DNA of 64,000 nt from JAGVSR01 sp963778225 (GTDB lineage Bacteria > Pseudomonadota > Alphaproteobacteria > Rhizobiales > Hyphomicrobiaceae), in the NCBI GenBank assembly GCA_963778225.1, contig CAVZTR010000003.1, forward strand, positions 32,335-96,334, written 5' to 3'. Each line of letters opens with the position of its first letter. The stretch's first letter is position 1. The position numbers were made by a program, and so were the translations under genes. The notes under the pieces were generated by a model. The model was given only the letters and a program-made list of their open reading frames with translations. It did no database searches and was not told the origin of the DNA. This document shows positions 19,742 through 27,262 of this stretch, one piece after another.

Positions 19742-20326
19742 ATGCCGTTGTTGATGATCAGGGATAACTCCTCACGTTATGGGCTCGTTTCGCAAAGTTT
19801 GCACTGGGGAATGGCGGCGGGGATCATCGCACTGTTCGCTTTGGGCTGGTGGATGGTTCGCCTCGACTACTACGACTACTACTACACGCGTGCCCCCGCC
19901 CTCCATCGCAGTACCGGAATGTTCATTCTGTTTGCGCTTCTCCTGCGCATCGCCTGGCGCCTCACCAACATCAAGCCGGTGCGCCCCGGTCTCACCCCCT
20001 TCGAGCTCAAAGCATCGCGGCTGGTGCACTTCGCCTTCTATCCGCTGCTGCTTTGTCTCATGCTCAGCGGGTATCTCATTTCCACAGCTGACGGTCGGCC
20101 CATCGACGTCTTCGGCTGGTTTGAAGTGCCGGCGCTGATCCAGAACAAGAGCCTCTCGGACGCTGCCGGTCCGCTTCACCGCTGGATCGCCTATGGCGTG
20201 ATGATGCTCACGGCACTCCATGCATCCGCTGCGATCAAGCACGCTCTCACACGCCACAGCACGCAGCCTGTGGCGCGAAGTCCCGGTATCTCGCTGTCTT
20301 TTAATCGAAGGAGTGACACACAATGA
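19742..20326 (+). CDS. Cytochrome b561 (YceJ-like)
   Basis: A 194-residue four-helix membrane protein of the prokaryotic cytochrome b561 family. The start at 19742 has GGGAG directly upstream. Haem-ligating histidines are expected in SLHWGMA, ALHRSTG, LHRWIA and ALHASAA, the family pattern. It oxidises or reduces quinone in the inner membrane. Its TGA overlaps the start of the following YceI gene (ATGA), the same yceJ-yceI coupling as in E. coli. Superoxide oxidation has been shown for an E. coli b561 relative, but which activity applies here is open. Confidence 0.88.
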   Translation: MPLLMIRDNSSRYGLVSQSLHWGMAAGIIALFALGWWMVRLDYYDYYYTRAPALHRSTGMFILFALLLRIAWRLTNIKPVRPGLTPFELKASRLVHFAFYPLLLCLMLSGYLISTADGRPIDVFGWFEVPALIQNKSLSDAAGPLHRWIAYGVMMLTALHASAAIKHALTRHSTQPVARSPGISLSFNRRSDTQ

Positions 20327-20898
20327 TGCTTCGCGGACTTGGCTTGGTCTTCTGTGCGCTCAGCGCGATGAGCGCACCAACCGCAGCCACGGAATACGTG
20401 ATCGATACCAAAGGCGGCCACGCCTCTATCAACTTCCGTGTTCAGCACCTAGGCTTCAGCTGGCTGACCGGCCGCTTCGATACCTTCTCTGGAGCATTCC
20501 GCTACGATGAAAAGAACCCATCAGCCTCGGGCATTTCGGTCACCATCGAGACCGCGAGCGTCAACTCCAACCATGCCGAGCGCGACAAGCATCTCCGCGG
20601 CGCTGACTTCCTTGATGTCGCTCGCTTCCCTCAGGCGACGTTCGTCAGCAAGTCGGTCACAGAGGACGGCAACGGCAAAGCTGTCATCGCGGGCGATTTC
20701 ACACTGCGCGGGATTACGAAACCTGTTGCCATCACCGCCTCATACATCGGAGGTGGTGCGGATCCATGGGGCGGCTTTAGGCACGGTTTTACTGGCAAAA
20801 CTGAGCTTGCCTTGTCTGATTTCGGCATCGTCAGGGAACTAGGCCCGGCCGCGAAAACGGTGGAACTCGAGTTTCACGTCGAAGGTGTCCGCAAGTAA
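20323..20898 (+). CDS. YceI-family periplasmic protein (copy 2)
   Basis: A 191-residue YceI protein, close to the E. coli type. The signal peptide ends near AATEY. The core reads YVIDTKGGHASINFRVQHLG, then FDTFSGAFRYDE, then TLRGITKPVAI, and ends in a beta strand ELEFHVEGVRK. It likely carries a long-chain isoprenoid such as a ubiquinone precursor in the periplasm. It is translationally coupled to the b561 gene (four-base overlap), which suggests the two act together on quinones. Confidence 0.9.
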   Translation: MMLRGLGLVFCALSAMSAPTAATEYVIDTKGGHASINFRVQHLGFSWLTGRFDTFSGAFRYDEKNPSASGISVTIETASVNSNHAERDKHLRGADFLDVARFPQATFVSKSVTEDGNGKAVIAGDFTLRGITKPVAITASYIGGGADPWGGFRHGFTGKTELALSDFGIVRELGPAAKTVELEFHVEGVRK

Positions 20899-20974
20899 GC
20901 GGAGCCGCTTCGAAAATGACGCGCGCAGTCGAGTTCAAGATGCTGCGGATGCGGCGTTACTTGCCTCACGACCC

Positions 20975-21000
20975 GGAACAAAGCCGGTCCTCGCACAGTT
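20975..21000 (+). promoter_or_regulatory. Candidate EcfG-type stress promoter
   Basis: GGAAC (20975-20979) is followed by 18 bases and GTT (20998-21000), about 100 bases upstream of the glycine-rich protein. The layout closely resembles the sites at 1630 and 25336. Chance occurrence cannot be excluded. Confidence 0.35.
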
Positions 21001-21100
21001 ACCGCTGCAGCTTTCAAGCCGCAGACGATCGCTCTTGCAGCGACAGTCCGCGAGTGTGGAGCGCAAAGCAAAAAAAGACGGATGATCAGGAGGACCAAAG

Positions 21101-21796
21101 ATGAATCACAAATTGGCGATGTCGGCCATCGCGGCAGGTGTTTTGCTGCTGACGCCCGCCGCCGCGCAATCTCCCACGACTGCACCAGATGGCTCCTTTG
21201 TTCTCGCCCAACGTGACGGAGGCGGCGGCGGAGGAGGTAGAGGTGGTGGCGGGGGTGGTGGCGGCGGAGGCGGCGGCGGCGGAGGAGGTGGTGCTGCCAC
21301 GCAAGGTGGTGGTGGCGGCGGTGGGCCCGGCGCAGGCGGCGGTCGATCAGGCGGTGGCGGACCTGCATTCCAAGGCGGCGGTGGTGGCGGTCGCTCGATG
21401 GACGGCGGCGGTCGCCGCGGCGGCGAATTCCGCGGCACGGAAGGTCGGCGCGGAGGCGATGGATCGCGAGCCTATCGCGGCGGCGATGGTAGAGGCGACG
21501 GTAGAGTAGACCGCGGACGACGTGACGGTGGAGGTCGAGATTTCGATCGTGGCGGCCGCGGCGATCGCAACGTCTACCGTGGAGGCCGCGGTGGGCGTGA
21601 TGGCGTGCGCCACGGCGGTCGCCACAGTCGTGATTATGTCCGCCGTCACGGACGCCGCTACGGCTGGGGACCCGGAGTTGGCTTCTATTTCTATGACGGC
21701 TATTATTATGGTGACTGCGAGTGGCTCCATCGCCGCGCAATCGTCACCGGCAGTGGCTATTGGTGGTATCGCTACCGCCGCTGCATCGACTGGTAA
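21101..21796 (+). CDS. Secreted glycine/arginine-rich protein
   Basis: A 231-residue exported protein. The signal peptide ends near AAAQS. Residues 40-100 are almost entirely glycine, and 100-195 are Arg/Gly/Asp repeats of the RGG type. The C-terminal 45 residues are a distinct aromatic module with a cysteine pair (GDCEWLHRRA ... YRYRRCIDW). Such tails recur in secreted proteins of Hyphomicrobiales, with no known function. AGGAGG lies close upstream of the ATG. The GC-rich repeats also create a long proline-coding open frame on the opposite strand, which I treat as a shadow. A strong hairpin follows the stop codon. Confidence 0.75.
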   Translation: MNHKLAMSAIAAGVLLLTPAAAQSPTTAPDGSFVLAQRDGGGGGGGRGGGGGGGGGGGGGGGGGAATQGGGGGGGPGAGGGRSGGGGPAFQGGGGGGRSMDGGGRRGGEFRGTEGRRGGDGSRAYRGGDGRGDGRVDRGRRDGGGRDFDRGGRGDRNVYRGGRGGRDGVRHGGRHSRDYVRRHGRRYGWGPGVGFYFYDGYYYGDCEWLHRRAIVTGSGYWWYRYRRCIDW

Positions 21797-21802
21797 GCCA
21801 AC

Positions 21803-21828
21803 GGTGTGCCCGATAAGTCGGGCACACC
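21803..21828 (+). terminator. Hairpin terminator after the glycine-rich gene
   Basis: A perfect 11-base stem (GGTGTGCCCGA with its complement) closes a four-base loop TAAG, seven bases after the stop. The following T content is weak (CCGGTTTT). Confidence 0.65.
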
Positions 21829-21855
21829 ACTTCCGGTTTTGTATGAAAGCCAGCA

Positions 21856-23613
21856 ATGGCATCACAGCCGCTCATCCGTAGCGCTGCCTCGGAACTGCGA
21901 CGCGCGCTGCTTCGCACCCTCCTTCTCCTTGCTCCCGAAAAACATATCGCCGCCACGCTGACGGCTGCCGGCATAGTGTCTGGCGCTCTGCAGGTCGCGG
22001 AGCCCCTGCTGTTCGGCAAAGCGGTGAATGCTCTATCGCAGGGCCGCAACTCGCTAAGCTTCGTCGTGCTTTGGGGTCTGGTCAGTATATCCGCATTTTT
22101 CAGCGGACTCCTGATCTCCGTCGTTGCCGATCGCATGGCGCATCGCAGGCGCGTTGCAGCCATGGAAACGTTTCTCGGTCACGTTCTGGCACTTCCAGCA
22201 TCTTTTCACTCGAAGGCGCAAGCCGGACGCTTGATGCGCGTGATGACGACAGGGTGCGAGTGCCTGTTCGGTGTATGGCTGCCAGTGTTCCGCGAACAAA
22301 TCTCGAATATATCCGCACTCGTCTTCCTGATCCCTATCGCCGTCTATCTCAACTGGCGCCTCTCTCTCTTGCTCGGTAGCATCGTTGCAATTTACATTGG
22401 CGTGAACCTTCTTGTCATCGCCAACACATCGACCGAGCAATCGAAAGTCGAAGATCAGTTTATGAGTTTCTCTGGTCACGCCAGTGATCTCGTCGGCAAT
22501 GTGAGCGTGCTGCAGAGCTTTCTCGCAGTCACCCTTGAAATGCGATCGGTGCGATCATCTCTCGATCGGCTATTGGCAATTCAATATCCCGTTCTGAACT
22601 GGTGGGCGGCGTCGTCGGTGCTCACCCGCGGTGCGTCATCGATAGCAATCGTCGCAATCTTCGCGTATGGCGCGCTTCTGTCGTCACAAGGTCAGGCCTC
22701 CATCGGTGATATAGTGGCCTTCATAGGTTTCACCACTCTGCTTATCGGGCGGATGGATCAGACGACAAGTTTTCTCATGGGCCTCTTCATGAAAGCGCCC
22801 ACGCTCGTCCAATTCTTTTCAATTCTGGACGAGCGACCTGAAATCGTAGAAATGACGAACGCAAAGCCGCTGGTTGTTCGCGCAGGCCGCGTATTGTTCG
22901 AGAATGTCACCTTCCGATACCCCCGCGGCTCAGGCGGCGTGATCAGCCTCAGTTTTGAAGCAGAACCGGGCGAAACCGTAGCCCTCGTCGGTGCGACAGG
23001 GTCTGGAAAATCAACCGCGCTTGCTCTCCTGACGCGCGCCTATGATCCAGAGACCGGCCGTATTCTCGTCGACGGACAGGACATCCGCGAGGTCACTCTG
23101 GCATCATTGCGAGGCTCCATCGGCGTTGTCTTCCAAGACCCGGCGCTCTTCAGCCGCTCAATCGCAGAAAACATTGCCATCGGACGCCCGGGAGCAAGTA
23201 TGGCCGAAATCGAAGCAGCCGCCAGCACCGCCGGCGCTCTAGATTTCATCCTGCGCAAGGAGCACGGTTTCGAAACGGTGCTTGGAGATCGAGGCCAAGG
23301 ACTTTCCGGCGGCGAACGCCAGCGCATCGCCGTCGCGCGTGCCATTCTAAAGGACGCTCCGCTCCTGATATTGGACGAGGCGACGTCGGCGCTCGATGTT
23401 GCAACTGAAATGCGTATCCAGGATGCACTCGATCGACTGCGCGCCGGGCGAACGACGTTCGTCATTGCGCATCGTCTTTCGACAATTCGTGGCGCAGACA
23501 AGATCATCCTCCTGGACCACGGCAAAATTGCAGAACTGGGCACATACGCAGAGCTGGCTAAGCGCGGCGGGCTCTTCACCGCTTTGATCCGTGATGGAGG
23601 CTTGGCAGTTTAG
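21856..23613 (+). CDS. ABC exporter, fused membrane and ATPase domains, NdvA-like
   Basis: A 585-residue half-transporter with six membrane helices in residues 30-310 and an ATPase domain from about 345. The ATPase has Walker A GATGSGKS, signature LSGGERQRIAVAR, Walker B LLILDEATSALD and the switch histidine in IAHRLST. The N-terminal pattern (EPLLFGKAVNAL) and overall layout resemble NdvA/ChvA exporters of cyclic beta-1,2-glucan to the periplasm. No glucan synthase (ndvB) is in the window, so the substrate is not certain. It is a homodimer candidate in the inner membrane. Confidence 0.85.
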   Translation: MASQPLIRSAASELRRALLRTLLLLAPEKHIAATLTAAGIVSGALQVAEPLLFGKAVNALSQGRNSLSFVVLWGLVSISAFFSGLLISVVADRMAHRRRVAAMETFLGHVLALPASFHSKAQAGRLMRVMTTGCECLFGVWLPVFREQISNISALVFLIPIAVYLNWRLSLLLGSIVAIYIGVNLLVIANTSTEQSKVEDQFMSFSGHASDLVGNVSVLQSFLAVTLEMRSVRSSLDRLLAIQYPVLNWWAASSVLTRGASSIAIVAIFAYGALLSSQGQASIGDIVAFIGFTTLLIGRMDQTTSFLMGLFMKAPTLVQFFSILDERPEIVEMTNAKPLVVRAGRVLFENVTFRYPRGSGGVISLSFEAEPGETVALVGATGSGKSTALALLTRAYDPETGRILVDGQDIREVTLASLRGSIGVVFQDPALFSRSIAENIAIGRPGASMAEIEAAASTAGALDFILRKEHGFETVLGDRGQGLSGGERQRIAVARAILKDAPLLILDEATSALDVATEMRIQDALDRLRAGRTTFVIAHRLSTIRGADKIILLDHGKIAELGTYAELAKRGGLFTALIRDGGLAV

Positions 23614-23703
23614 TATAGCTTGAAGAACTTGGAACCCTCGGTGGTCAGGTGAATTACACTGGGTCGGAAGAAACGCGCCATGTGCGCTAAAGGGGCGGAG
23701 CGG

Positions 23704-24069
23704 ATGCGGATTCTCATCGTTGAGGACGAGTACTTAGTTGCGGCCGAACTTTCTGATATTCTGACAGCGGAAGGGCATACGATCGTTGGTCTGGCCGCCT
23801 CCGCCGATGAAGTGATTGGCATTCTCAGCAATGGGTCGATCTGTGATCTGGCTATCCTGGATGCCAATCTTGCCGGATCGAGTATTTCACCCGTCGCGAC
23901 CGCGCTCGAACGACGTTCGATCCCATTTATCGTTGTGTCGGGGTACTCGCAGTGGGAGCTTCTGCTTCCGCTGCGCAAAGCACCTTTCGTACCCAAACCT
24001 GTGCGCCGGGAAACGTTGCTTGCGGCCGTCGCCAGCTTTGATCGAAAGTTTAGCCCGCAGATAGCGTAG
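23704..24069 (+). CDS. Single-domain response regulator
   Basis: A 121-residue receiver domain without an output domain. The acidic pocket is E7-D8 (VEDE), the phosphoacceptor is D53 in LAILDANL, and the conserved lysine lies in FVPKPV. The ATG at 23704 is preferred because GGGGCGGAG lies upstream; an earlier in-frame ATG at 23680 has no ribosome site. Its core resembles the receiver of the HWE hybrid kinase at 1813 (LAILDGNL), and such small regulators often work with HWE kinases. The partner is inferred only. Confidence 0.88.
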   Translation: MRILIVEDEYLVAAELSDILTAEGHTIVGLAASADEVIGILSNGSICDLAILDANLAGSSISPVATALERRSIPFIVVSGYSQWELLLPLRKAPFVPKPVRRETLLAAVASFDRKFSPQIA

Positions 24070-24075
24070 GTCAGG

Positions 24076-25182
24076 TTAAGCGTTCGTCTGCTTCCTGCGG
24101 ACCATCACCTTAGAGAGAAAAGCAGGCCAAGTGGCAACGGCGTGGAGATCAGCTGTCGCGAAGACACTGTCGAGATCATCGATCGTATAGTGCCGAAAGT
24201 ACGGTTCATGGAAGCGTTCGGGAAAACCGTCGAGAAATCCATCCCAACCTCCCGGCCGATCGCCGCGTTGGAGGCTATCGATGAAAACGAAAAGGCCGCC
24301 AGGCTTCAGCAATCGAGCAATTTCGGCAACAACCGTACGGCGCACCTCCGGCGGAAGTTCGTGAAACAGGTAGATGCTGGTGATGATATCTTGGCTCGCG
24401 TCTGCAAGCGGGATCGCTTCAGCATTGCCCTCGATCCATTGAACACCGCGCAAGCCATTGAGATGGAGTTCTGCTTCCCGAAGGTACGGCCGTGACAGAT
24501 CAAGCCCTGCAAGTCGCATCGCGGGATACACCCGCCGGACTTCACGAAGAAACCGCCCGGTACCGCACGCGACATCGAGCAGGCTAACGTTGCGCTGATC
24601 ACGGCCATGCATAAAGTCGGCAATCGGTGCCAGAGCCTGCCGTCGCATCGCAAATGCCGAGCCGCGAAACAGCGTCTCGACTTGAACGTCGTACAACCGG
24701 GCAGACTGGTCCGACAGATAGCCGCCGGTTTGGAAATGAAAATCTTGCGTGAAATAGTTCGGCAACCCTGAGCTGTCGATAGCCGTGGTGGCGGTGTCAA
24801 CGCGCCGCGAAGTCTGCCGCTCGATAGTCGAAGGAATGTCGTCCAGCATCGCACGCAGCCGACCGATATGGTCGATTAATCCGCCGGCGGGTTCGCCGCC
24901 AGGTGCCGCAGCACCACTCCGGACCAGTTCAGCATCACGCCTGAACAGATCAATGATGTCAGCCATAACGGTATCACGATCCGGCACGATGCGGTCAGCC
25001 GGCCGAGACGCCGGCCGGTATCCTGCTTGCCGGGCCGTGCGATCGGCCAGGAGACCCACGCCCGTGAACCAGCCGAGGCGGACCATATTGGCAGCAAAAT
25101 CTGCGGTTGCGTTAAACGTATTGGACAGGGTCAGCCTCCGATGCTCGGGGGTTGCGGCCCCACCATAACGCAGACCAATCAC
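24076..25182 (-). CDS. SAM-dependent methyltransferase with N-terminal extension
   Basis: A 368-residue protein. The C-terminal 200 residues form a class I methyltransferase: SAM loop LLDVACGTGRF, acidic LAGLDLS, then IEGNAEAIPLAD and the ARLLKPGGLFVFIDS strand typical of UbiE/COQ5 relatives. The first 150 residues are an extra helical region with no recognised motif. The substrate is unknown. It converges on the response regulator gene with a six-base gap. Confidence 0.8.
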   Translation of the reverse strand: MIGLRYGGAATPEHRRLTLSNTFNATADFAANMVRLGWFTGVGLLADRTARQAGYRPASRPADRIVPDRDTVMADIIDLFRRDAELVRSGAAAPGGEPAGGLIDHIGRLRAMLDDIPSTIERQTSRRVDTATTAIDSSGLPNYFTQDFHFQTGGYLSDQSARLYDVQVETLFRGSAFAMRRQALAPIADFMHGRDQRNVSLLDVACGTGRFLREVRRVYPAMRLAGLDLSRPYLREAELHLNGLRGVQWIEGNAEAIPLADASQDIITSIYLFHELPPEVRRTVVAEIARLLKPGGLFVFIDSLQRGDRPGGWDGFLDGFPERFHEPYFRHYTIDDLDSVFATADLHAVATWPAFLSKVMVRRKQTNA

Positions 25183-25335
25183 ATTTGGATGCGGCCTTCG
25201 ATGGGGCCGTTCCGGAGATCAGCGCCCCTGCCCATCGACTGACGGCTCGCCGGGAGCACACCTAAGGGCCTTTGCCGTTTACCTCGAGCGGATGGGCGAG
25301 CCAGAGAAAGAATATCGCCGGACGCCGCATAGGTG

Positions 25336-25361
25336 GGAACAACTCACGCGCACATGAAGTT
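25336..25361 (+). promoter_or_regulatory. Candidate EcfG-type stress promoter
   Basis: GGAAC (25336-25340), an 18-base gap and GTT (25359-25361) lie about 80 bases upstream of the MCDYSL-family gene. The pattern equals the known GGAAC-N16-19-GTT/TT class. Confidence 0.4.
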
Positions 25362-25441
25362 CTCAAGTCCTCGAGGAACAGCCTTCAACCGGCATAGCTG
25401 GGTGGCCCCTCGATCAAGCGACAGTAAAAGGAGGCTGCGCA

Positions 25442-25831
25442 ATGTGTGATTATTCACTCGAGATGTACCGGAGCCGGCCCGCACGAACAGAGGAACGTTA
25501 CACGACATACCGCTTCCCAAGTGGAAGCGTGGGCTTCATAGCCCCGGGCGATCCGGCGACGGCAATCTGCATGTCTTGTGACACCACCTTGAGGTTAGCG
25601 AAGGTGCCACCGCATCTCCGCTGCCTATTCGACAAGGACGAGGCAACTGTCACGTTCGTCCGCCTGGAGCCCGGTCCATACCGGGATGGTATCCGGTTCG
25701 AAAACGGCAAAGAAGTCTCACTTCAGATGCTGGGGCCCGGCGTTGAAGCTAGCCTCATCGATGCACTGACCGGGCCAGATCCGGACGAAGCACGCCCAGC
25801 CGAGACGCGGGCGTTCGAGACAGTCTCGTAA
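25442..25831 (+). CDS. Conserved hypothetical protein, MCDYSL family
   Basis: A 129-residue protein that starts with MCDYSLEMYRSRPAR. This N-terminus defines a family of small soluble proteins widespread in Hyphomicrobiales, with no known function. A CMSCDTT segment gives three cysteines overall that might bind metal. AAAGGAGG lies well placed before the ATG. A candidate stress promoter precedes it and a perfect ten-base hairpin follows it, so it appears to be a single-gene unit. Confidence 0.75.
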   Translation: MCDYSLEMYRSRPARTEERYTTYRFPSGSVGFIAPGDPATAICMSCDTTLRLAKVPPHLRCLFDKDEATVTFVRLEPGPYRDGIRFENGKEVSLQMLGPGVEASLIDALTGPDPDEARPAETRAFETVS

Positions 25832-25850
25832 CGACATCGTCTTGAAGACA

Positions 25851-25879
25851 CGTGGCGATCGCATACAGTGATCGCCACG
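25851..25879 (+). terminator. Perfect inverted repeat after the MCDYSL-family gene
   Basis: A ten-base stem (CGTGGCGATC with its complement) surrounds a nine-base loop, 20 bases after the stop codon. There is no T tract, so it may stabilise the 3' end rather than terminate on its own. Confidence 0.5.
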
Positions 25880-26113
25880 TCGCGTAGACGGCAGGACCGT
25901 CCGTCTCACCGTCCGGAGGTCTCTGCTCGGCGGTGACTGAAATGCGGCCATTGACTAGCTCTTTTAATTCGCAGCCGACTCCGGTGTCGTGGAGCCGTTG
26001 TTCGCCTTTTCTGCGAACATCGTGTTGGATAACCATGCGATAACGCGCGCTCACCCTCGCGTGCACTAAGGCCCCCAGTGTAGAACGGCACGTGACTGAG
26101 GGGGTGGGGCGCA

Positions 26114-27262
26114 ATGAGAATTCTGCATACAGCGGATTGGCATCTTGGACGCCAGTTCGAGGGCCACTCACTGGATCACGATCACGCTGCCGTTCTCGAC
26201 CAAGTCTTTGCGGCAGTGCAAAAGGTTCAACCCGACGCACTCGTTGTAGCTGGCGACATTTTTGACCGTGCCGCACCGCCAGAAAGCGCGGTCCGTTTAT
26301 TCAATCGTTTCATCGAGAGCGTGATCGCGAATACATCGTGCGCCGTCATCCTGATCGCGGGAAATCACGACAGCGCTGACCGTATTGGCGCCATGGCCAT
26401 GCTGGCCGATCGCCGCCGCACCCTCGTCCGCGGGCCACTGAGTTCAACCGAAGAACCGCTCGTACTTCACGACGCGCATGGTCCGGTTGCATTCTCGGCT
26501 CTACCCTTCGGCTATGAATACGCCGCCCGCGAGTGCTTTGCCGACACCAACATTAAATGCCCCGCTGACGTGATGCGGGCCCAGATCGCCGCAGCACGTC
26601 CACACATTCCACCGGGCGCGCGCTGGATCATCGTGGCCCACGCCTTCGTCACGGGCGCGTCTGTCGGCGAAACCGAACGCCCTTTGACGCGCATTGCCGG
26701 TGGCATTGAAACGGTGCCGGCCGAACTTTTCTCCGGCGCCACCTATGTTGCTCTTGGCCACATCCACCGGCCTCAAACCGCAGGCGCTCCACATATCCGC
26801 TATTCCGGCGCACCTTTGGCATTCGGGTTCGACGAAGAAGGTAATCAAAAATCGATGGCCATCGTCGACATCGACGCCCCTGGCAATGCCACCGTTGAAC
26901 TCATCCCGTTTCAACCCTTACGCAGCGTCCGCACTATACGCGGCACGCTCGAAGAACTGCTGAAGTTGCCCCCCTCAGAGGACTTCATCAAAGCGATACT
27001 CACAGACGACGGTCGCCTGATGGACCCGATGAAACGCATCCGCGAGCGGTTCCCCTTCGCGTGCGGCCTCACCTATGCACGCGATCTCGTTGCCCGCCAA
27101 ACGACCGGCGCTCGTCCTTCGACCACAGCACTCGACGAGCCTGAGACCGTCGTGTCCCAGTTCATGCAGGTCATGCGCGGCACACCGCTGAGCGACAGGG
27201 AAGCCCACATCCTCGCAGACACCATCGCGCAACTGGCGAGCCGGGAGGATGCCGCCGCATGA
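26114..27262 (+). CDS. sbcD: Exonuclease subunit SbcD
   Basis: SbcD is the Mre11-type nuclease of the SbcCD complex, which cuts hairpins and protein-blocked DNA ends. At 382 residues it has the usual length. The two-metal site is complete: D8 and H10 in ADWHLG, GDIFD, GNHD, the histidine in IVAHAFV and the GHIH pair. GAGGGGGTGGGG precedes the ATG. Its TGA overlaps the ATG of sbcC by four bases, so the subunits are translationally coupled. Confidence 0.93.
   Translation: MRILHTADWHLGRQFEGHSLDHDHAAVLDQVFAAVQKVQPDALVVAGDIFDRAAPPESAVRLFNRFIESVIANTSCAVILIAGNHDSADRIGAMAMLADRRRTLVRGPLSSTEEPLVLHDAHGPVAFSALPFGYEYAARECFADTNIKCPADVMRAQIAAARPHIPPGARWIIVAHAFVTGASVGETERPLTRIAGGIETVPAELFSGATYVALGHIHRPQTAGAPHIRYSGAPLAFGFDEEGNQKSMAIVDIDAPGNATVELIPFQPLRSVRTIRGTLEELLKLPPSEDFIKAILTDDGRLMDPMKRIRERFPFACGLTYARDLVARQTTGARPSTTALDEPETVVSQFMQVMRGTPLSDREAHILADTIAQLASREDAAA

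Noticed and set aside
21106..21438. Proline-rich open frame opposite the glycine-rich gene
   Set aside because: CCN codons are the complement of the GGN glycine run; no signal peptide or ribosome site.
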